A stretch of 64,000 bases of DNA from Entonaema liquescens (lineage: Eukaryota > Ascomycota > Sordariomycetes > Xylariales > Xylariaceae), in assembly GCA_902805475.1 (NCBI GenBank), contig CADCSX010000010.1, positions 1,292,001-1,356,000 of the forward strand, given 5' to 3'. Positions within the stretch are counted from its first letter, which is position 1; each line of letters begins with the position of its first letter. The position numbers and the translations under genes were made by a program. The notes under the pieces are model-generated. The model was not told the DNA's origin. It searched no databases and saw only the letters and a list, made by a program, of their open reading frames with translations. Of this stretch, positions 50,124 to 62,000 are shown in pieces.

Positions 50124-51715
50124 AGGCCCGGTACTTGCGCGCATAGCTACCTAAGCTACCTACCTCGTGTGAACATCACCAGAAGCCAAGAACTGCCCCG
50201 GTCGATCCCTCTCCCAAAGGGGGGGGGCGGCGGCCATAAAAAGACTCGAGAAAGAAAAAAGTTCCATTCCATTTGCAACGTTATAGCGGACCACTCACTT
50301 GCTCCAGCAAGAAGACGGCGTCTGACGCCGCGGTGGTGCAGCAATCCGATTTACCACGCGACCTGCTTTTCGTACGTACGTAAACACAGATCCTCGAGAG
50401 AAAAGCTGGGGGGATATCCGGTGGGCATATTGTCCGAGCCAGCCACACGCATCTCTGAAACGTGCATGTGTCGATGTGTCCATCTACCTGAGGATTTGAT
50501 AACCCCCCCCTTCAAGAAAATTCCCGCTTCGGGCAAAGGCCATGTGCTCGCCGTTACGACGCCTCGCCTCACCATGCCGGCGCCGAAACACTATGCCGCG
50601 ATGATATGCGGTAAGTTCCGTAGACCCCGGAAGAAGGGGGGGAGGAGGACGAGGAACGATGATGTCTTGGGAGTGTTAGTTAGTAGCTGCGGTTAAAAGT
50701 TGCTGAGCTGAATAATCGGGTGCTGCTATTTCTGGCGTCCTAAGCCGATCTCTTTGCGTCGGCGTTAAGCCAGCCTATTTATGAGTAATCAGCCGAACAT
50801 TCGACATCATAGTCCGACCCTGATTCTATTGCTCGGCTCTTTGCCGATGAGTTCTCAGGGGGTAGATATTTCTCGGTAACCGATATCTCCAGTTCTTAAT
50901 TGCGCCTAGATGATGTGATCCTCCGTAGATAACCTCGGGCCAAGTTGTTAGACGTTTCTACTTTGCGACGACAACACTTACCATAGATCATCATGTAATA
51001 TATAGGGGGCATCATAGAAGCCTCTTCTACGTACCTGGAATCAATAATAGTCACCTTTGACATGTTTATGATTCATAAGCTCGAATTCTTCAAATTGGGG
51101 AAAGCCTCAGATATTACTCTTTGTATTTGGGCCTGGGGGCATAGAGATATAGAGACTCCCACGAAATTATCCCTCCTGAGGAAACACTCTATCTAGATGA
51201 ATCTGTAAGTTCAATTTCGTAGTTTATGCTCCTAATAATGCCGACTACTTGATCGATGGACAACCCATCGGCCAAGATATATAACTACCTCAGGTACCGT
51301 ACAAAGCAATCCGCCCTGAAACCCCAACGCTCTTGGTATACATTCCCCCCCCTTTTCGCAATACCGTGCACAATGAAGAGGGGTTATAATACCGTTCCTC
51401 TCTATTCGTCTCTCCTTAATCATAATCAATTTCTGCTGGTGATAGTTCTCAGCATCGAACGTAATTAAAACCCACACCAGGTGGCAGATGAAAAGAACAA
51501 TTTTCTCCCGCGCCTGCCCCTCGTGCGAGTCACGCCCCGGACGTATTATTCAACCACGCACCTAATCCCCGTGCTCTTAATTTCATACATAAAATGACCT
51601 GTAGCATCTGGTCGGTGCTGTTGAATCCCGGGAACATACCTACCTAGGTATGTTTGCTAGTTTTATTAGCATATAAGGGTTCTGCTCATGTGTTATATTC
51701 CCATGTAAAGTCGTA

Positions 51716-54148
51716 CTACATTCCTTCTAGGGGTTGGGCGAAGGTGTAGTTAAAATCTAGTAGGCCATCTAGCATCCAATGCTGAGGATCGAAGAAGTCA
51801 TAGTTCGCGTCACTACCGTACCCTAACCCGATCATACTGTTGGCACCGGCGCTTAGGCCGTGGCTTGCTGTTGGTGTTATGCCGCCATTATTCGTCGCCA
51901 TCGACGTCAAATTCGCCAGGTGGTTATGCGGCAGTAATGTGCTATCCATATGTGTGGAGGACGCGGAGGACTCATTACCTGAGTCTGGATTAGTTGGATG
52001 TTTAAGAGCTACTCGATATTAGTAAATCCCCCAAGCCACGCGAGCGAGGTATACTAATCGAGAGGAAAGAAATCAATGAATCAATGAATCAATATCCTTA
52101 CCGTCAAGTGTCCCACGGCCCTGTGCCTGGTATTCTTCCCTCCAGCGCCAAATAGAGTCAAACACGAGACTCATGCTATGCCTACATCGGACCTTCAATT
52201 GTAGGCTATCGTCAATAAGAACAGAATTGTCGCTGCTGTCATCATGGAATGAGGTGCTGTTCTTAGTGTCAATTCGTGCGCCATTCCACATCTGAACCAT
52301 GAGCTCTGCTAACCGCCATTGCAGATCATTGTCTAGCACACTTGTCCTGCGAATAGCACTGATGGTCTTATGAAACAGAGTCCTTCCCCTTTCGAAGTCT
52401 ATGGTTTTAGCAAAGAACGACCTCATCAGTTTCAACAGAGCGAATCCGGCGGCAACGAGCATCTGTTGGATGTAATTAGTGGCATACAGTAATATATGCT
52501 GGTTTGTGTCTTGAAACAGAAGATCTAAGAAGCTTGTAATGGCTCGCCACAGGCCCATGAGATCGTCCATGTAACCAGGAGTACTGCTGGAATCAAAGAA
52601 ACCAGCGAGGCGAAGATGCACATTGGCAGCGGTCAAGTGTACCTCCACAATTGGCGATAGACGCTGTGAAAGGATTGATGTTTGCAGTTCCTGAAAGTCG
52701 CGGCGGTATACTCGCATCAACATGGCTCTGTGCTCGTCACCGGCTACGCCCCTAGGATCGCTTGCGTTACTGTACATTTCCTTCGAAACTTTATCGCAAA
52801 ACCTCTCTATTCGCAACCTAGCCTCAAGTTCGGGGGAGAGCGTAAACGGGCCATCCTCACCAGGGCGGATTGCCAGGGTCCAGTCGTAGAGGGAAGTGGC
52901 CGGCTGGCCATAGCCAGTTCCAATAGATTGAGCAACAATATTGCATACGGCCCACGTCGTTACTCGGTCATGGAGCTGGTCCTTGTTAAGCTCTACTGAC
53001 ACACGGGAGAAGTCCTGGGTATGGTTAGGCCGGTGCAAGCCAATACCTGTAGCAGCCTTCATCATCACGCCGCATAAAATATGAGTTGGATCTGCCGTCG
53101 TCGTGCTCGTCGGTAGAGGCCAAGTACATAGGAGGCAAAGAGCCTTAACAACGAAATAACTATTCGGCACATCGCCTACGGTGCCCCAGAGCAATCTGTT
53201 CAGAGGACCACTTGATAGTTCATGTAGGATTCCAGGTTTGGCATGGTAACGCCGCGATGCAATGGCAATAATGGTCCAGAAGAGCAAGGCATGTTGCTGA
53301 TAATATAAATCAGGGGATTGATGCTCGTTCAAAAAGGGGAGGAACGGGTGGTAACAGCTGAAAAATTCCTGGAATAAGCCGTGTACATCCTGCTCGGTCA
53401 GCCGCACTGTCTCAAGCTCGTAGGCATAATGGGTTGCGGCCAAGCTATACGACCCTCCTCGCTTGAGAGTCAGAAGGGAGGTAACAGCCTCATCGGACCC
53501 CATGAGCGAAGGATTTCGGGTATGCGAATACGCACTATTTGCGACGGGTGATTGCAATTGTGATTGCAGGTCTTCATCTTCGTCAATTACAAAGCCCTGG
53601 GCTTTGGCTTGGGCAATCTTGCGACGTAACCGATCGATCTCCTTTTCCATCTCAGCATGTTTCGACCTCTTTCCTATCCGTTTAAAGTTGGACTCGATCT
53701 TGCACTCGAGTTTTAGACGATTACACCTCGAGCAACTCTGAAATGGTTCTTGGACAACATCGCACCTAAGTTTCTGCTGCCTACATTCGTTACAAGCTCT
53801 ACTCGGACGGTGTTGTTAGCTAAGTGTTACATTGTATAGATATATACGATATATAAGTATAGATAAATAAATATAGATGTATATTTAAGCATTGACAGTT
53901 GAGGTTATGATATTATATAATACGGGGATGGGATTATGAACATACCGCTTCACGCCGGGTTGCCTTTTCTTTTCGGGTTCGGCAAGAGACTGGTCTTCAT
54001 CGCCGATAACGCTACCAGGACTGCTTTCGACTCCCAGACCTCCTTCACTGCGCTTTCGCTTCATAGAACCATGGCGATGGACGCTCACAGGGCTGGTAGG
54101 GCTCGTCGACGGCGCCGAAACGGCGCCGACAACTGTGTGGCCATCCAT
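51716..54148 (-). CDS. Zn(II)2Cys6 transcription factor (Leu3/PrtT-like)
   Basis: Minus-strand exons are 54148-53946, 53798-52102 and 52008-51716. Introns of 147 and 93 nt are GT-AG; the second has a TACTAAT branch site. The product is 730 residues. The first intron interrupts the zinc cluster just before its first cysteine. The cluster is RACNECRQQKLRCD..QSCSRCNRLKLEC, with cysteines 70, 73, 80, 90, 93 and 100 (CX2CX6CX9CX2CX6C). A basic linker and a coiled coil (HAEMEKEIDRLRRKIAQAKA) follow and should mediate dimerisation. The middle region (about 190-600) is the fungal-specific regulatory domain, with FFSCYHPFLPFL and WTIIAIASRRY. The C-terminal tail is Asn/Ser/Gly-rich with acidic-aromatic clusters typical of activation domains. 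The cluster and linker resemble Leu3/War1/PrtT-type regulators of amino-acid or protease genes, but target genes cannot be inferred from the neighbours. Confidence 0.92.
52071..52091. repeat. TCAATGAA tandem repeat inside an intron
   Basis: About two and a half copies of TCAATGAA lie near the donor end of the second intron of the Zn2Cys6 gene. Confidence 0.8.
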
Positions 54149-54629
54149 GCACTCTCAATTGACTAATAAAATCAATCCAATTGAACGCGACAGATGTGAC
54201 AAGCTGTGAATTCTGAGGTAATTTCTTTGCTCCGTATGGCTCCGTGCCGCTGCACCGGCCGAGGCTGAGTTTTGCTCAGCTTTGCTTTACGTCGAGGTTC
54301 CGAGACCGATCACGGAATTGAGTAATTGGAGGGGTCTGGGCTAATAGCGATAAGAGGATATGAGTAGAAATTTGGGGTGGGAGAGGCGACTTGCGGCTCT
54401 GACTGAACAACGGAAAAAAAAACACGTTCGTTTTTTTTTTTGCCGCTAACGCGGGGTGGCGGGCAATGCGTTGGAAATGTGGATACTGGATACTGGATAC
54501 TAATAAAGAAAGAACGAGTAAGGGTAAAGTGAGGACAAGTTAAGGCAAGCAGTTAGGTAAAGAAAAATCAAAGAATACAATTTGGTTTTGTTAAAGCAGT
54601 TTTAAGAGTCATCCACTACCACCATAAAC

Positions 54630-54660
54630 CTCGAAAACTCGAAAACTCGAAAACTCGAAA
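54630..54660. repeat. CTCGAAAA octanucleotide repeat
   Basis: Four tandem copies of CTCGAAAA occur. Confidence 0.9.
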
Positions 54661-54881
54661 TCTCATTAGACAACTTTGATAATCCACCTAAGGTCCCAAT
54701 TGACTAAAGCGATTGGACTAAATTGGTCTCAATTTCAAAGACCGTAAAGTATCGGAATGCACGTAGGGACAGGTACCTACATATTACCTAAAGTAAGGAG
54801 GTACCTTAACAGCAAAAGCAACAAATCATAAGTCTTGTAATGAAGGAATGAGTTGTTCATTGTGCAGTATTGTGCGTAGCT

Positions 54882-54912
54882 TCCTCCATCTCCCTCCATC
54901 TCCCTCCATCTC
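54882..54912. repeat. TCCCTCCATC decamer repeat
   Basis: Three tandem copies of a 10-bp pyrimidine-rich unit occur. Confidence 0.9.
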
Positions 54913-55670
54913 AAGCTGTCAACTGCATACGACTTGCATAGGACCTCCCTTGGCTTCTTTCCATCAACGAGTAAAATGAGGGGTAACAAGGTCACACTTT
55001 ACCCATCTTGGCCTGCGGAATACTTTTCTAGGAAGGTAATCCCGGTCTAAATGATCAGGTGCCCTTACCCCAATTTGTTTTCTTCAAATGAAATCCCTGC
55101 TAAGTCGAGGGACGCCATTTTATTCATTATATTCGCTTCGCAGAGTCTTTACAGCTTTGCAACTGACCAAAAGTAAAACAATTTTCTCACTCTCTTTTTT
55201 TCTTACAGAAGAAAGATATCCTACATCCAAGAAATATTTCAATTGATCAACTGATTCGCAATTGTCGCACAATCGAGATAGGAGTATTCTATTCTACTAC
55301 CAAACAGGTTTCGGCTTGGCCTAAAAGAGTCGCGGTAGGCCAAAGAGACCCATTCGGCCATTACCTGGAATAGGCAAGCCACCAGCGCTATCAGACAGCG
55401 GCAGCAGACGCTACCGTCCGACTAAAAGATGCTCGGTCCGTGCACAATTACCGAAGTATAAGCGGCTGCTCTTCGGTTCCACTTACTTACCATCTACCAT
55501 ATACCATTGCATTCAACGCCAATGCAAATTACATCTTACGTGTATCCTATATATTAAAAATCATATAATTCTAGGCCTACCACCTAGAATTATACCACCA
55601 CCTTAAAAAGAAAATCTGGGATTACGGACAAGTATAGACGTGTGTTTTATATGTCCGAGTAGAAAAGGTC

Positions 55671-55979
55671 ATGTCGACTGAACAACGAGGCGGCCATGGG
55701 CACCGAGAATTGGTCAAGGGTAAACTCCGACCACCATCGAAGCCGCCCTCAACCAAATCGTATACAGTTACCCCAGCGTCGATCAACGAAGTCATGGTGA
55801 GAAAGCCATCTGAGAGACAAGTGAACCGTACGTGTCTTATGATTAATTAAGCTCAGTTTGAGCCTTATTTTGACATATTTTCAGAGGATCCTGTTGAAAT
55901 CTCGTCTGCGGCTACAGCTCAACCGTTCTTGGATCCCACAATTCTTGAACGTCGTAGACGCAACAGCGGCATGACTTGA
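55671..55979 (+). CDS. small conserved-looking two-exon protein, function unknown
   Basis: Exon 1 is 55671-55827. A 57-nt intron with GTACGT donor and TTTTCAG acceptor spans 55828-55884. Exon 2 is 55885-55979, ending TGA, giving 83 residues. Neither exon alone exceeds 60 codons, so a single-ORF search misses it. The protein is hydrophilic and has no signal peptide or membrane segment. The N-terminal half is basic and Pro/Lys-rich (ELVKGKLRPPSKPPSTKSYT). It is followed by TPASINEVMVRKPSERQVNQ, an acidic/Ala-rich stretch, and a tail LDPTILERRRRNSGMT in which RRRRNS is a possible basophilic-kinase site or nuclear signal. The even composition and in-phase splice favour a real gene. I recognise no family. 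Confidence 0.55.
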
Positions 55980-56649
55980 AAAAAGAAAAGAAAAAAAAAA
56001 ACTTGTGGAGCATCTTCTCGGTCCTTAGTGATAAAGGCAACCCTGATTCATTCGGCCTCTTGATAAGTGCATGAGGGTTGCAGCCATACCTGTTCAGTTC
56101 CCAGAGACGGGAATGGACGGGTATGTTGAGACGAGGGCTGATCTCTCATATGCCGAGACCCTCCACTGCTTCCGGCTAGACTAGGTTTTGTATGCGTGAT
56201 ACATATCGCAGCACGCCGAGCCCAGGTCACATATCATTATCTTTAGTCCTGAGGATGCATACTCGGAGTAGACTTACCGGGCTACTCAAATCACCACATT
56301 ACTACTATACTAGTATTATGCAGCCTTCAGCCATGCTTTTATAGCTGGTCTTATCCAGTTGCTTCCCGCCTAACGTGGGTCTCCAGTTTGAAGAGCTACA
56401 TGGGGGCCACTTCACGAGTCAAGTTACCTACCTTTCAATGATTCCTAATCGGATAAGCCTGGATTAACAGCCTTTTACTGCTCTCTGAATCCTACACGTA
56501 TTCCCTATATGCATGCAAGGTAAATCAGTCGAGACGGGTAGCTAGCACCTCATATTTGCGTTAGGGAGGTCCTCCAAACTGGTTCGTCGTTATATTAGGG
56601 TTCCCACACTGGCATCTTCACTCGTGGAACACATCAGTCATTCAACAGA
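55980..56649. other. spacer after the small gene
   Basis: It begins with an A-rich stretch that is likely the 3' end of the small gene. No further feature is supported. Confidence 0.55.
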
Positions 56650-57170
56650 AATGTGAGTGGAAATTGAAGATCAAGCATGTGCTTCCGCCTCTCGTTCCCG
56701 GATTTCGCCCCCGGCCCTATGAGCAGTGCCCCGGTCCGCAGTGTAACGAAGATCCCGACTTTCTTAATGTGGCACTCACACGTACTAAAAGCTTTATGGA
56801 CGGACCGACAATGCTAAATAATGGTTATCGATCGGGCCCCCGCAGCGAATGTGGTCCTAGATGTTTTCAGACTAAGCGACCCTATGCACCCGGATGCAGG
56901 TATGCGTAGGACGTTTTTATGGGATTTGATACTACAAATGGTAGCAATAAGGCTGGCTAGCACGCACGGGAAATGCGCGTCGCCAAAATGGGATGCCCCT
57001 ACTATAGTAATAGCTCTGTTAAGTTTTGACATCAAACGTATCGAATGTTCGACCAGCTCATGTTGCATTCCGCGTATTGTAGCTTCGACCGCTCCTTCGA
57101 GAATTCTACTCTAGTGGGATCGAAGATGGTATTACCCATGGAATGTGTGCCTCCAATGAGATGAAGATGT
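56650..57170 (+). pseudogene. relic of a fungal multi-pass membrane protein
   Basis: An 82-codon frame from 56664 lacks an ATG at its start. It encodes PYEQCPGPQCNEDPD, then GYRSGPRSECGPRCFQTK and APGCR. The SGPRxECGPRC block resembles the extracellular cysteine motif of a large Pezizomycotina family of integral membrane proteins. The same frame continues past TAG and TAA codons with NSS, FDRSFENSTLVGSKMVLP and similar pieces that fit the downstream part of such proteins. Stops of TAG/TAA type and missing ends point to a decayed, perhaps RIP-mutated, copy. Confidence 0.35.
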
Positions 57171-57536
57171 ACGAGTTAACGTGTTAAACCACCTAGTTTA
57201 TATCGAGATTCAAGGATTGTATGCCGAGTCGGTTTGTTATAGCTTTTAGACTACCTACGTATGATAGATAAGACGGTCCCATCAAACTATTACTCGGCGT
57301 GCACCCTCGGGGTCTATACGTATCCCTTTTCTACCTTTCACCGATATTGTTTGCCGTTGTACCTTATCAAGCTGTCCTACGCACCTCAATAGCTTGATAC
57401 TCTGATCCACTCCTACGCTTTGACGTCGATTTGAATACCCTCACAACGGCGAAAGAATATAGTTCAACCACGAAACTTTACCTCGAGATCGAAGTCAACA
57501 CATAAGCTATACTAAAGGGTGAAGCCATCATGAGCA
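57171..57536. other. spacer upstream of tRNA-Tyr
   Basis: AT-rich sequence with no open frame or RNA gene recognised. Confidence 0.55.
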
Positions 57537-57625
57537 CCCTTGGTAGTCTAGTTGGTTATGGCGTTCGGCTGTAATTGTGAAGATTGTATACCGAAAAGTC
57601 ACCGGTTCGATTCCGGTCCGAGGGA
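57537..57625 (+). tRNA. tRNA-Tyr, anticodon GTA, with 15-nt intron
   Basis: The acceptor stem CCCTTGG pairs with CCGAGGG, and the discriminator base is A. The D arm is GTC-TAGTTGGTTAT-GGC. The anticodon stem TTCGG/CCGAA encloses CT-GTA-A, with the intron at 57575-57589 in the canonical place one base after the anticodon. The T arm is ACCGG-TTCGATT-CCGGT. The mature tRNA is 74 nt before CCA addition. Nuclear tRNA-Tyr genes of fungi regularly carry such short introns. T runs at 57633-57637 and 57688-57695 can end Pol III transcription. Confidence 0.95.
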
Positions 57626-57632
57626 TCATATA

Positions 57633-57637
57633 TTTTT
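57633..57637 (+). terminator. RNA polymerase III terminator
   Basis: Five T lie 8 nt downstream of tRNA-Tyr; a backup run of eight T lies at 57688-57695. Confidence 0.6.
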
Positions 57638-59099
57638 GTATACCTGGTTTATCATAGACCGCCCCTGTCCTCTCCCACACCTCCCCCTTTTTTTTATATC
57701 ACAACCCCACGGCGGTCACAAGAGACAACGGTCTGTAAAAAGTTTCATAGGCAATATAATAAAAAAAACATACAACACCGGGGATTCGCTGGTCGTCACC
57801 GACCCAACTACTGATCCAGCGGTATCTGGTTTATCGAGGGGAGAGCGGACGGGATCCCGAGCTTCCCAGATCCTATGGTCGTATGTGAAAGAATGAGTTG
57901 CTAAGAGTGGCTTATATCTCTAGTTTAGGAACTAGTAAAACTAGAGCTTTGCCGTGCTTACCTATGATACAGCGGCTTTGAACCGGCGGGGTTCTGAACT
58001 AGAATGGTTTAATAGTAAAGTAGTCGTTTCACATACAGACGGGAAACGTTGGCTGAATCTGATCTGATCTGTTGTTGGGAATCAACCCCTCAGAAACAGT
58101 GCATCTTGAGATGTACGGTATACTTGAAGTAAAAAGGAAAGAAGCCCGGCCACTTACGGCCCAGCCGATAGTGCGTTCGAGGAATACTTCCTATTTCAAC
58201 TGACCGGTGAAGAGTACGCTAAAGGTGATATGTCATTTCTTTGTAGTTGTGATATAAATAGAAGTTATCAGATAAAAGATGCATCAAGTTAAACTATCTC
58301 GTAACTAATAGAAGGTAGGAAATTATCTCAGCGTGGTTAATTGACGATGAGATATACTACGCGGACCTTACTCAAGGGCTTGGTATACACTATTTTCTAT
58401 GGTACGTCTTATATATCATCGCCTTAGACCTATCCTGATTCCTATAAAGAGAGGGGTACTATGATATAATTGAGGAGACAAGGCTGGAAGTCATGCCTTT
58501 TGGAAACATGTAGCTCTTCTCGTCTATAGTTATAATTCCATATGAAAGGAACCAACATGGCCACTACCTTATACCCTAGACGAGACATAAACACCAGGCA
58601 TGATAGCCTTTCAATACCTGACGGCAAATTTGTATTCGAGTCAACGCATCCAAGTACATACATACATACGTCAAGCAACCCAACCAGCCAGTCAACATCA
58701 TCTTCAAAATTTCCAAGCCCTTCGAATCTTAGTTAGGTACCTAGGTAAATACGTCCCAACACCATAGCGCTTCCATCTCTCCAAACGTCGTATCTCATGA
58801 GTCCGCTTCTGGGCAAATCAAGCGAGCCCCGATCCAGCGAGGCCAACCTGCCCACGCAGATAAAATCAAGACTACCCAGATAAACCCGTTTCCGTATCCT
58901 TATGTCCATCCAGATGGTAAAAAATATATCTTGAAGGAATCTCCCCGCGTGTAGAAATAACTGTTGCCGACTCCCATATGTGAATAGAAACTTTTCCTTC
59001 GTCCCTCCGACCAGGTACATAGACAGAAAAAGAAAAGATGCAAGAAATAAAAACGACGAGGTCTCTAGAATGGGTATTCCTACCAGCTTTCCATAGCCC
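57638..59099. other. spacer and probable PhoD gene 3' UTR
   Basis: No independent gene is supported. The 136-codon minus frame 59143-58733 overlaps the end of the PhoD coding region in another frame and lacks family resemblance. A CATA repeat and a TAGGTACCTAGGT palindrome lie at 58655-58745. Confidence 0.5.
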
Positions 59100-62000
59100 C
59101 TAAGACGACCCCCTTCGTGCCCTATATTGGCTTCCTCGGCCACTGAACAGACGTTTCAACACGCCCTTCTGCGGCCTCTCCTCCTCATATTCTTCATCTC
59201 CAATCATATCCTCATACATAGTCCGCGGCTGCCCTTGTCCCTGTCCTTGCCGTCGTTCATACCCCTCCCCCTCCTCCTCTTCCTGATCCTCATCCTCCTC
59301 CTCCGCACTCACACCCGCATCCTCACCCTCATACTCATACCACAGCCTCGGCACTAACAACCTATACGGCACCGTAATCCCCGCTGGATCCCGCGCGTTG
59401 ACCTCCACATTTAGACACACGTCGAGCCCGCCCTCGAGATCGACCTCGAACTTCCCCGCGGCCTGCAGCTGCTTGGCCGTGAGTCCCGTGGGCGTCCGCC
59501 GGAACGGTCGCGGCGGCGGCGCTTCCCACTCCGAGCTCGGGCTGTCGTCGTACGTGCTGTAGTTATTGCTAAATGCCCCCCCGCCTGTGCCTCCGTGTTC
59601 GCCTCGGGTTGGTTGCGTGTACGCCCGCCGCGGCGACTTCGCCGTGAAGTACGAGTCGTCGCCGACCTCGTACTCGTCGTTGCGCTCGACGCCTCCCCCG
59701 CGCATCATGCCCATCCCCATATTTGTCGGGCCCGCGTAGTGATCTGGCGCATATGCTACCGGCCGAGCGGACACGGTAGTCGCGCGAGCGCGGTGGGCGC
59801 GCTGCTGCGGCGGCGGCTCCTCATACGCGTCGTCTTCCTCCTCGCTGTCGGGGCCCCAGCCGCCGTTGATGCCGCCGTCGTCCGGGCGGTCGAAGCTGTT
59901 CCTCCGGCGACCGAAGATACTACCGCTGCCGTTGCCGCGCGGGCGCGAGCCGAGCGAGAGGGTGCGCAAGAGGCCACCGCCTGGGCGGGAACCACCGCTA
60001 GTCGAGGCGCGGCGGGAAAGCGAGCGGATGAAACCGCTATTAGAGACAGGGGGCGTGAGCGATCGCCGGGGTCGCGTGGTCCGTCTTTTCGGAGGACGGA
60101 GCCCTTTCGCTTCGATGAGAATCTGCGGAAGAGGCCTCCCCGACTTCCTGGTGGAGTTCCCTCGGGGGTCATTTCGTCGTACTCTGGCGGTGGAGTGGGC
60201 GGTGGTGTTTGTCCGGGCACGTACTCGCGGATGGAACACCAGTTGCGGTGGGGAGAAGACGCTTGTTGTTACGCGGCTTGCCATCCACTCCGTTAGTGAA
60301 GATAGGGATCATGTCCTCGTCGGTTTCCTTGTCGAAATGATGGATTTTGTTCCGCTTATTGAGGATGTCGGCCATGATATCGGGGGGTGGCGTGTTGGCG
60401 ATAGCAGACGAGATAATATTAGGCATATAGCGGAAATCGTGATGCTTGGCAAGCTCTTGCTTAGGGTTCGAGTAAAACTGGCCTATGGCGGCCAGGTGCA
60501 CATCTCCGCTCAGAATCGTCACGCGGATAGACTTGTCCGCAGCGAGATCCTGTAGGTCTTCAATAACGACTCTCCGCTCATCCTTGTGGTTCTTTGCTGT
60601 CCAGTGATCATCAAGGTCATCAAGAACTTCAACGCCTCCATCGAAACGGTTGAGGAAATTGCCCAACATACCCGCTTTTCCAAGGGCTTTGATGGGGTCC
60701 ATCAATCGTGAAGTCAAGCTAAGGATGTCAGTATTCTCGTGTTAGATATACGTGTTTAGGAATAAAACTTACATGTTCTCTAACCATACCAATCGAGGAT
60801 AAGCAATCGGAACCCCTAGGAGAACAAGTAGATGCTGTGTCTTGCCCTTGACAATTTCATCGTAACAACGATCCATAAGTTTCTTCCAAGTATTCTCTCG
60901 TAAGACGTCGTCTCTCGTGCGCTCAGTCCGACAATCAACAGCGAGGAGCGCGATTTTAGTTCCCAGGAACATGAATGTGCTGCGACTCAGCTCATTGATA
61001 TATGGTCCGGGCTTTACGCCCAGAACCCAGCTCGGTTCAATCTCTTCGGTTTCGTCGGGCAGACTCTGGTGTTGGAATAGCATGTAGTATTTAAACGCGA
61101 CATTGCCTAAGCCGCTAAACACCGGGGACTTCATAAAGTGGTGAGGGTAAGAACCGAAACCATCTATGATATCGTGGTCATCGTACATGTTGACCATAGG
61201 AATTTGACAGTTTGCAAGGCCGAATAAGCCCTGTGAGAACCACATCATGTACCTATTTAGATAGAATCGCTCCATTTCATCCTGTAACTCCGGTATCAAA
61301 GGAGCATTATTTTTGTGTAGAGGATTCTTGATATCCAGCCAATTATGGAAGTAAGGACTCTCCCGCATGATAGCATCGTTATAGAGCTGATCTCCGCCTC
61401 CAAGCATGACATGGAATGGCCGGGTTTGATGGTTGTTGAGCACGTCACGCCACATAGGATCCGGACCGCTGAATTCATCCGGATTCACGCTCATGCTGAA
61501 CCCGTTGCAACTATAGAACATGATGTTCATCGACTCGCCCCGAGGGGGCACCCAGAAGCCCATAGCAGGTCCATGATTAATGCGGTAGGCAATTCTCTGT
61601 TGATGGTCCCGAAGTTCAACCTCGATATTAAACCGCCAGAACGTATGGCCTCGTTCCGCATGCAGCCGGAACCCACGTACATCCTTGTACTTCCCCAGCT
61701 TCTCTCCGTCAACCTGAGTCCGTCTTTTGCGACTAGTAAAAGAACCCGGAGGATCAGGTCCGTTACTGAAGTCAGGGGCAGTTCTCGTAATTTCGAACAG
61801 CCCGTCATCGGGATCCAGTCTCGAAACATCTTTAGCTTCTTCTAGGTGCTCTACCGGACGTACGTATAATGTTTCTCCTCGCCGACCAAGCTTCGGTATG
61901 CCGGCAATTGGATCCACATACTCTGGCGGAAGAGTCTGTTCTGCGCGCAGCTCTGCGGGAGGCGGCGGTAAGAGCTCAATGGGCTGAACAAACAACCGGA

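Larger units (their letters stand above)
38988..51715. other. 12.7 kb tract without a confident gene
   Basis: The DNA is AT-rich and low in coding signal. Candidate pieces are a spliced 38-residue ORF at 40777-40584 (-), coding-like fragments at 49400-48677 (-), and a 223-codon open frame without early ATG at 50025-50696 (+). The first 2.3 kb lies upstream of the Myb-like gene and may be its promoter or leader. Homopolymer and short tandem repeats are scattered throughout, and ACCTAGGT palindromes recur near 46820, 47525 and 51640. No intact transposon was found. Confidence 0.5.
54149..55670. other. intergenic region between divergent TF gene and small gene
   Basis: This contains the presumptive promoters of both genes and several short tandem repeats (54481-54500, 54630-54660, 54882-54912). 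No other gene is supported. Confidence 0.6.

Noticed and set aside
58733..59143. 136-codon minus frame at the PhoD 3' end
   Set aside because: It overlaps the PhoD stop region in another frame, lacks family resemblance and fits a 3' UTR.
59595..60555. Long plus-strand open frames (over 220 codons) antisense to the PhoD C-terminal region
   Set aside because: The region is very GC-rich and Arg/Ser/Gly-coding on the minus strand, which keeps the opposite strand stop-free. No protein family is visible.
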